NCBI RefSeq assembly: GCF_002302635.1
Contig: NZ_CP022387.1
Location: 2,767,351 to 2,831,350 of the forward strand
Origin: Capnocytophaga stomatis
GTDB lineage: Bacteria > Bacteroidota > Bacteroidia > Flavobacteriales > Flavobacteriaceae
Reading direction: 5' to 3'
DNA length: 64,000 nucleotides
The position numbers were made by a program, and so were the translations under genes. Position 1 is the stretch's first letter; each line of letters starts with the position of its first letter. The notes below the pieces were generated by a model. The model was not told the DNA's origin. It did not search any database and saw nothing but the letters and a program-made list of their open reading frames with translations. Below, in pieces: positions 63,341-64,000 of this stretch.

Positions 63341-63753
63341 TTTATCTTTTTAGCTTCGATAAGATTTATAATTTTCTCGGGGCAACGGGTTGGTTTCCAA
63401 GTTTTGGTATCAACGAAAACCAAAGTTGTATTTGCCGTTGAAATCACTTCTCCTTTTTCGTTAATTATCTCATAATCAAACTCTATTTTGCTTGAAGTGA
63501 CATTTTTGAATTTTGTTCTGATGGTAATTAACTCATCGTAAAAGGCCGGTTTTTTATAGTTTATTTGCAGAGAAACCACAGGTAGCATAATTCCCTCTTC
63601 CTCTAACTTTTTGTATGAAATCCCGAGTTCCCTAAGCCATTCTACTCTCCCTAATTCCAGATACTGAGTGTAGTTACCGTAGTAAACAACTCCCATTTGG
63701 TCAGTTTCAGCATAGCGGGTTCTTAAAGTGTAGTCAAAGTATAATTCTTTCAT
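63337..63753 (-). CDS. acyl-CoA thioesterase, hotdog fold (YbgC/FadM type)
   Basis: 138 residues from the ATG at 63753; an ATG at 63780 would add nine residues of poor similarity. Signature YAETDQMGVVYYGNYTQYLELGRVEWLRE with the catalytic aspartate. It hydrolyses acyl-CoA thioesters in the cytoplasm. Convergent overlap of 4 bases with the rhomboid gene. Confidence 0.92.
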   Translation of the reverse strand: MKELYFDYTLRTRYAETDQMGVVYYGNYTQYLELGRVEWLRELGISYKKLEEEGIMLPVVSLQINYKKPAFYDELITIRTKFKNVTSSKIEFDYEIINEKGEVISTANTTLVFVDTKTWKPTRCPEKIINLIEAKKIN

Positions 63754-63850
63754 ATTCAGGGGGTGTTTTTGTATTAACAAAGTTTAACTTTCTTCTCTTG
63801 TAAAAAAAAATGAAAAAAGCAAGAGTTAAATCATTTTTTTTATTCAAAAT

Positions 63851-63859
63851 TTATTCACA
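63851..63859 (+). other. single DnaA-box-like site
   Basis: TTATTCACA fits the TTATNCACA DnaA box consensus. It lies in the 247-base gene-free end of the window next to the thioesterase. No second clear box or AT-rich unwinding repeat is visible, so an origin is not shown. Confidence 0.3.
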
Positions 63860-64000
63860 ATTTTGCTTCCTCGAGAAAGTGACATTTTGGTGTGTGTTTA
63901 TTTAATTCTCGCAAATTTATATGTTTTTTTGAAAAGAGCAACAAGTAAAGGACTTAATTTCTGATTAAGTGCAAAGAATATTTTGACTTTTTAATCAATA

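Overview
The window comes from a low-GC member of the Bacteroidota, class Flavobacteriia, most likely Capnocytophaga or a close relative. The evidence is: many start-proximal boxes of the Bacteroidota sigma type (TAnnTTTG, often with TTG about 19-21 bases upstream), few Shine-Dalgarno sequences, and lineage-typical proteins (DUF5723, DUF6261, RibBA with a degenerate second domain, endonuclease III without the iron-sulfur motif, plant-type glutaminyl cyclase, BspA-like lipoprotein). The genus is an inference. No rRNA, tRNA or CRISPR array was seen.

Layout. 0-1.4 kb: two paralogous genes of unknown function with almost identical 3' halves; the first is cut by the window edge. 1.5-16.5 kb: mostly housekeeping genes (M48 lipoprotein protease, endonuclease III, bioA, a GH109-like oxidoreductase, ribBA, a secreted unknown, an XRE regulator, NDH-2, DUF445, glmS, coaD, ddl, aroC). 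16.6-24.2 kb: a very AT-rich, minus-strand island with a tightly overlapping seven-gene operon (radical SAM, HAD phosphatase, polysaccharide deacetylase-like, HAD-IIB, two GT4 glycosyltransferases, UDP-GlcNAc 2-epimerase). An unknown gene follows it, and remnants of an IS982-like transposase and an excisionase-like gene lie next to it. This looks like a horizontally acquired pathway for an unidentified glycan or glycoside. 24.8-33 kb: mnmE, a DeoR-type regulator, prfC, an M1 peptidase and pepE, with a 42-bp periodic AT-rich repeat between mnmE and the regulator.

33-39.3 kb is a repeat and mobile-element region. It holds a cloverleaf-shaped palindromic repeat, two identical 894-bp IS5-family elements in inverted orientation with 3-bp target duplications, a decayed Mu-like prophage (DUF3164, small proteins, broken amidase, putative end repeats 22 bp apart), yciO-type yrdC, and an eight-unit 41-bp tandem array made of two unit types. 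39.4-48 kb carries surface and envelope genes: an LTA-synthase-like sulfatase, a BspA-like LRR lipoprotein, an S9 peptidase, an SDR and a DUF5723 protein. 48-51.3 kb is gene-poor, with DUF456, a DUF6261 pair and three consecutive GATAGG hairpins. 51.3-64 kb returns to housekeeping genes: a secreted EEP-family hydrolase, tsaE, aroE, DUF368, queH, truB, a TonB-like protein, glutaminyl cyclase, DUF805, rel, a TrmH-family methyltransferase, a NifU-like scaffold, a rhomboid protease and a thioesterase, ending with a single DnaA-box-like site.

The parts most worth following up are the radical SAM/glycosyltransferase operon, the three tandem hairpins, the cloverleaf repeat, the 41-bp and 42-bp arrays, and the IS-bracketed Mu-like remnant.
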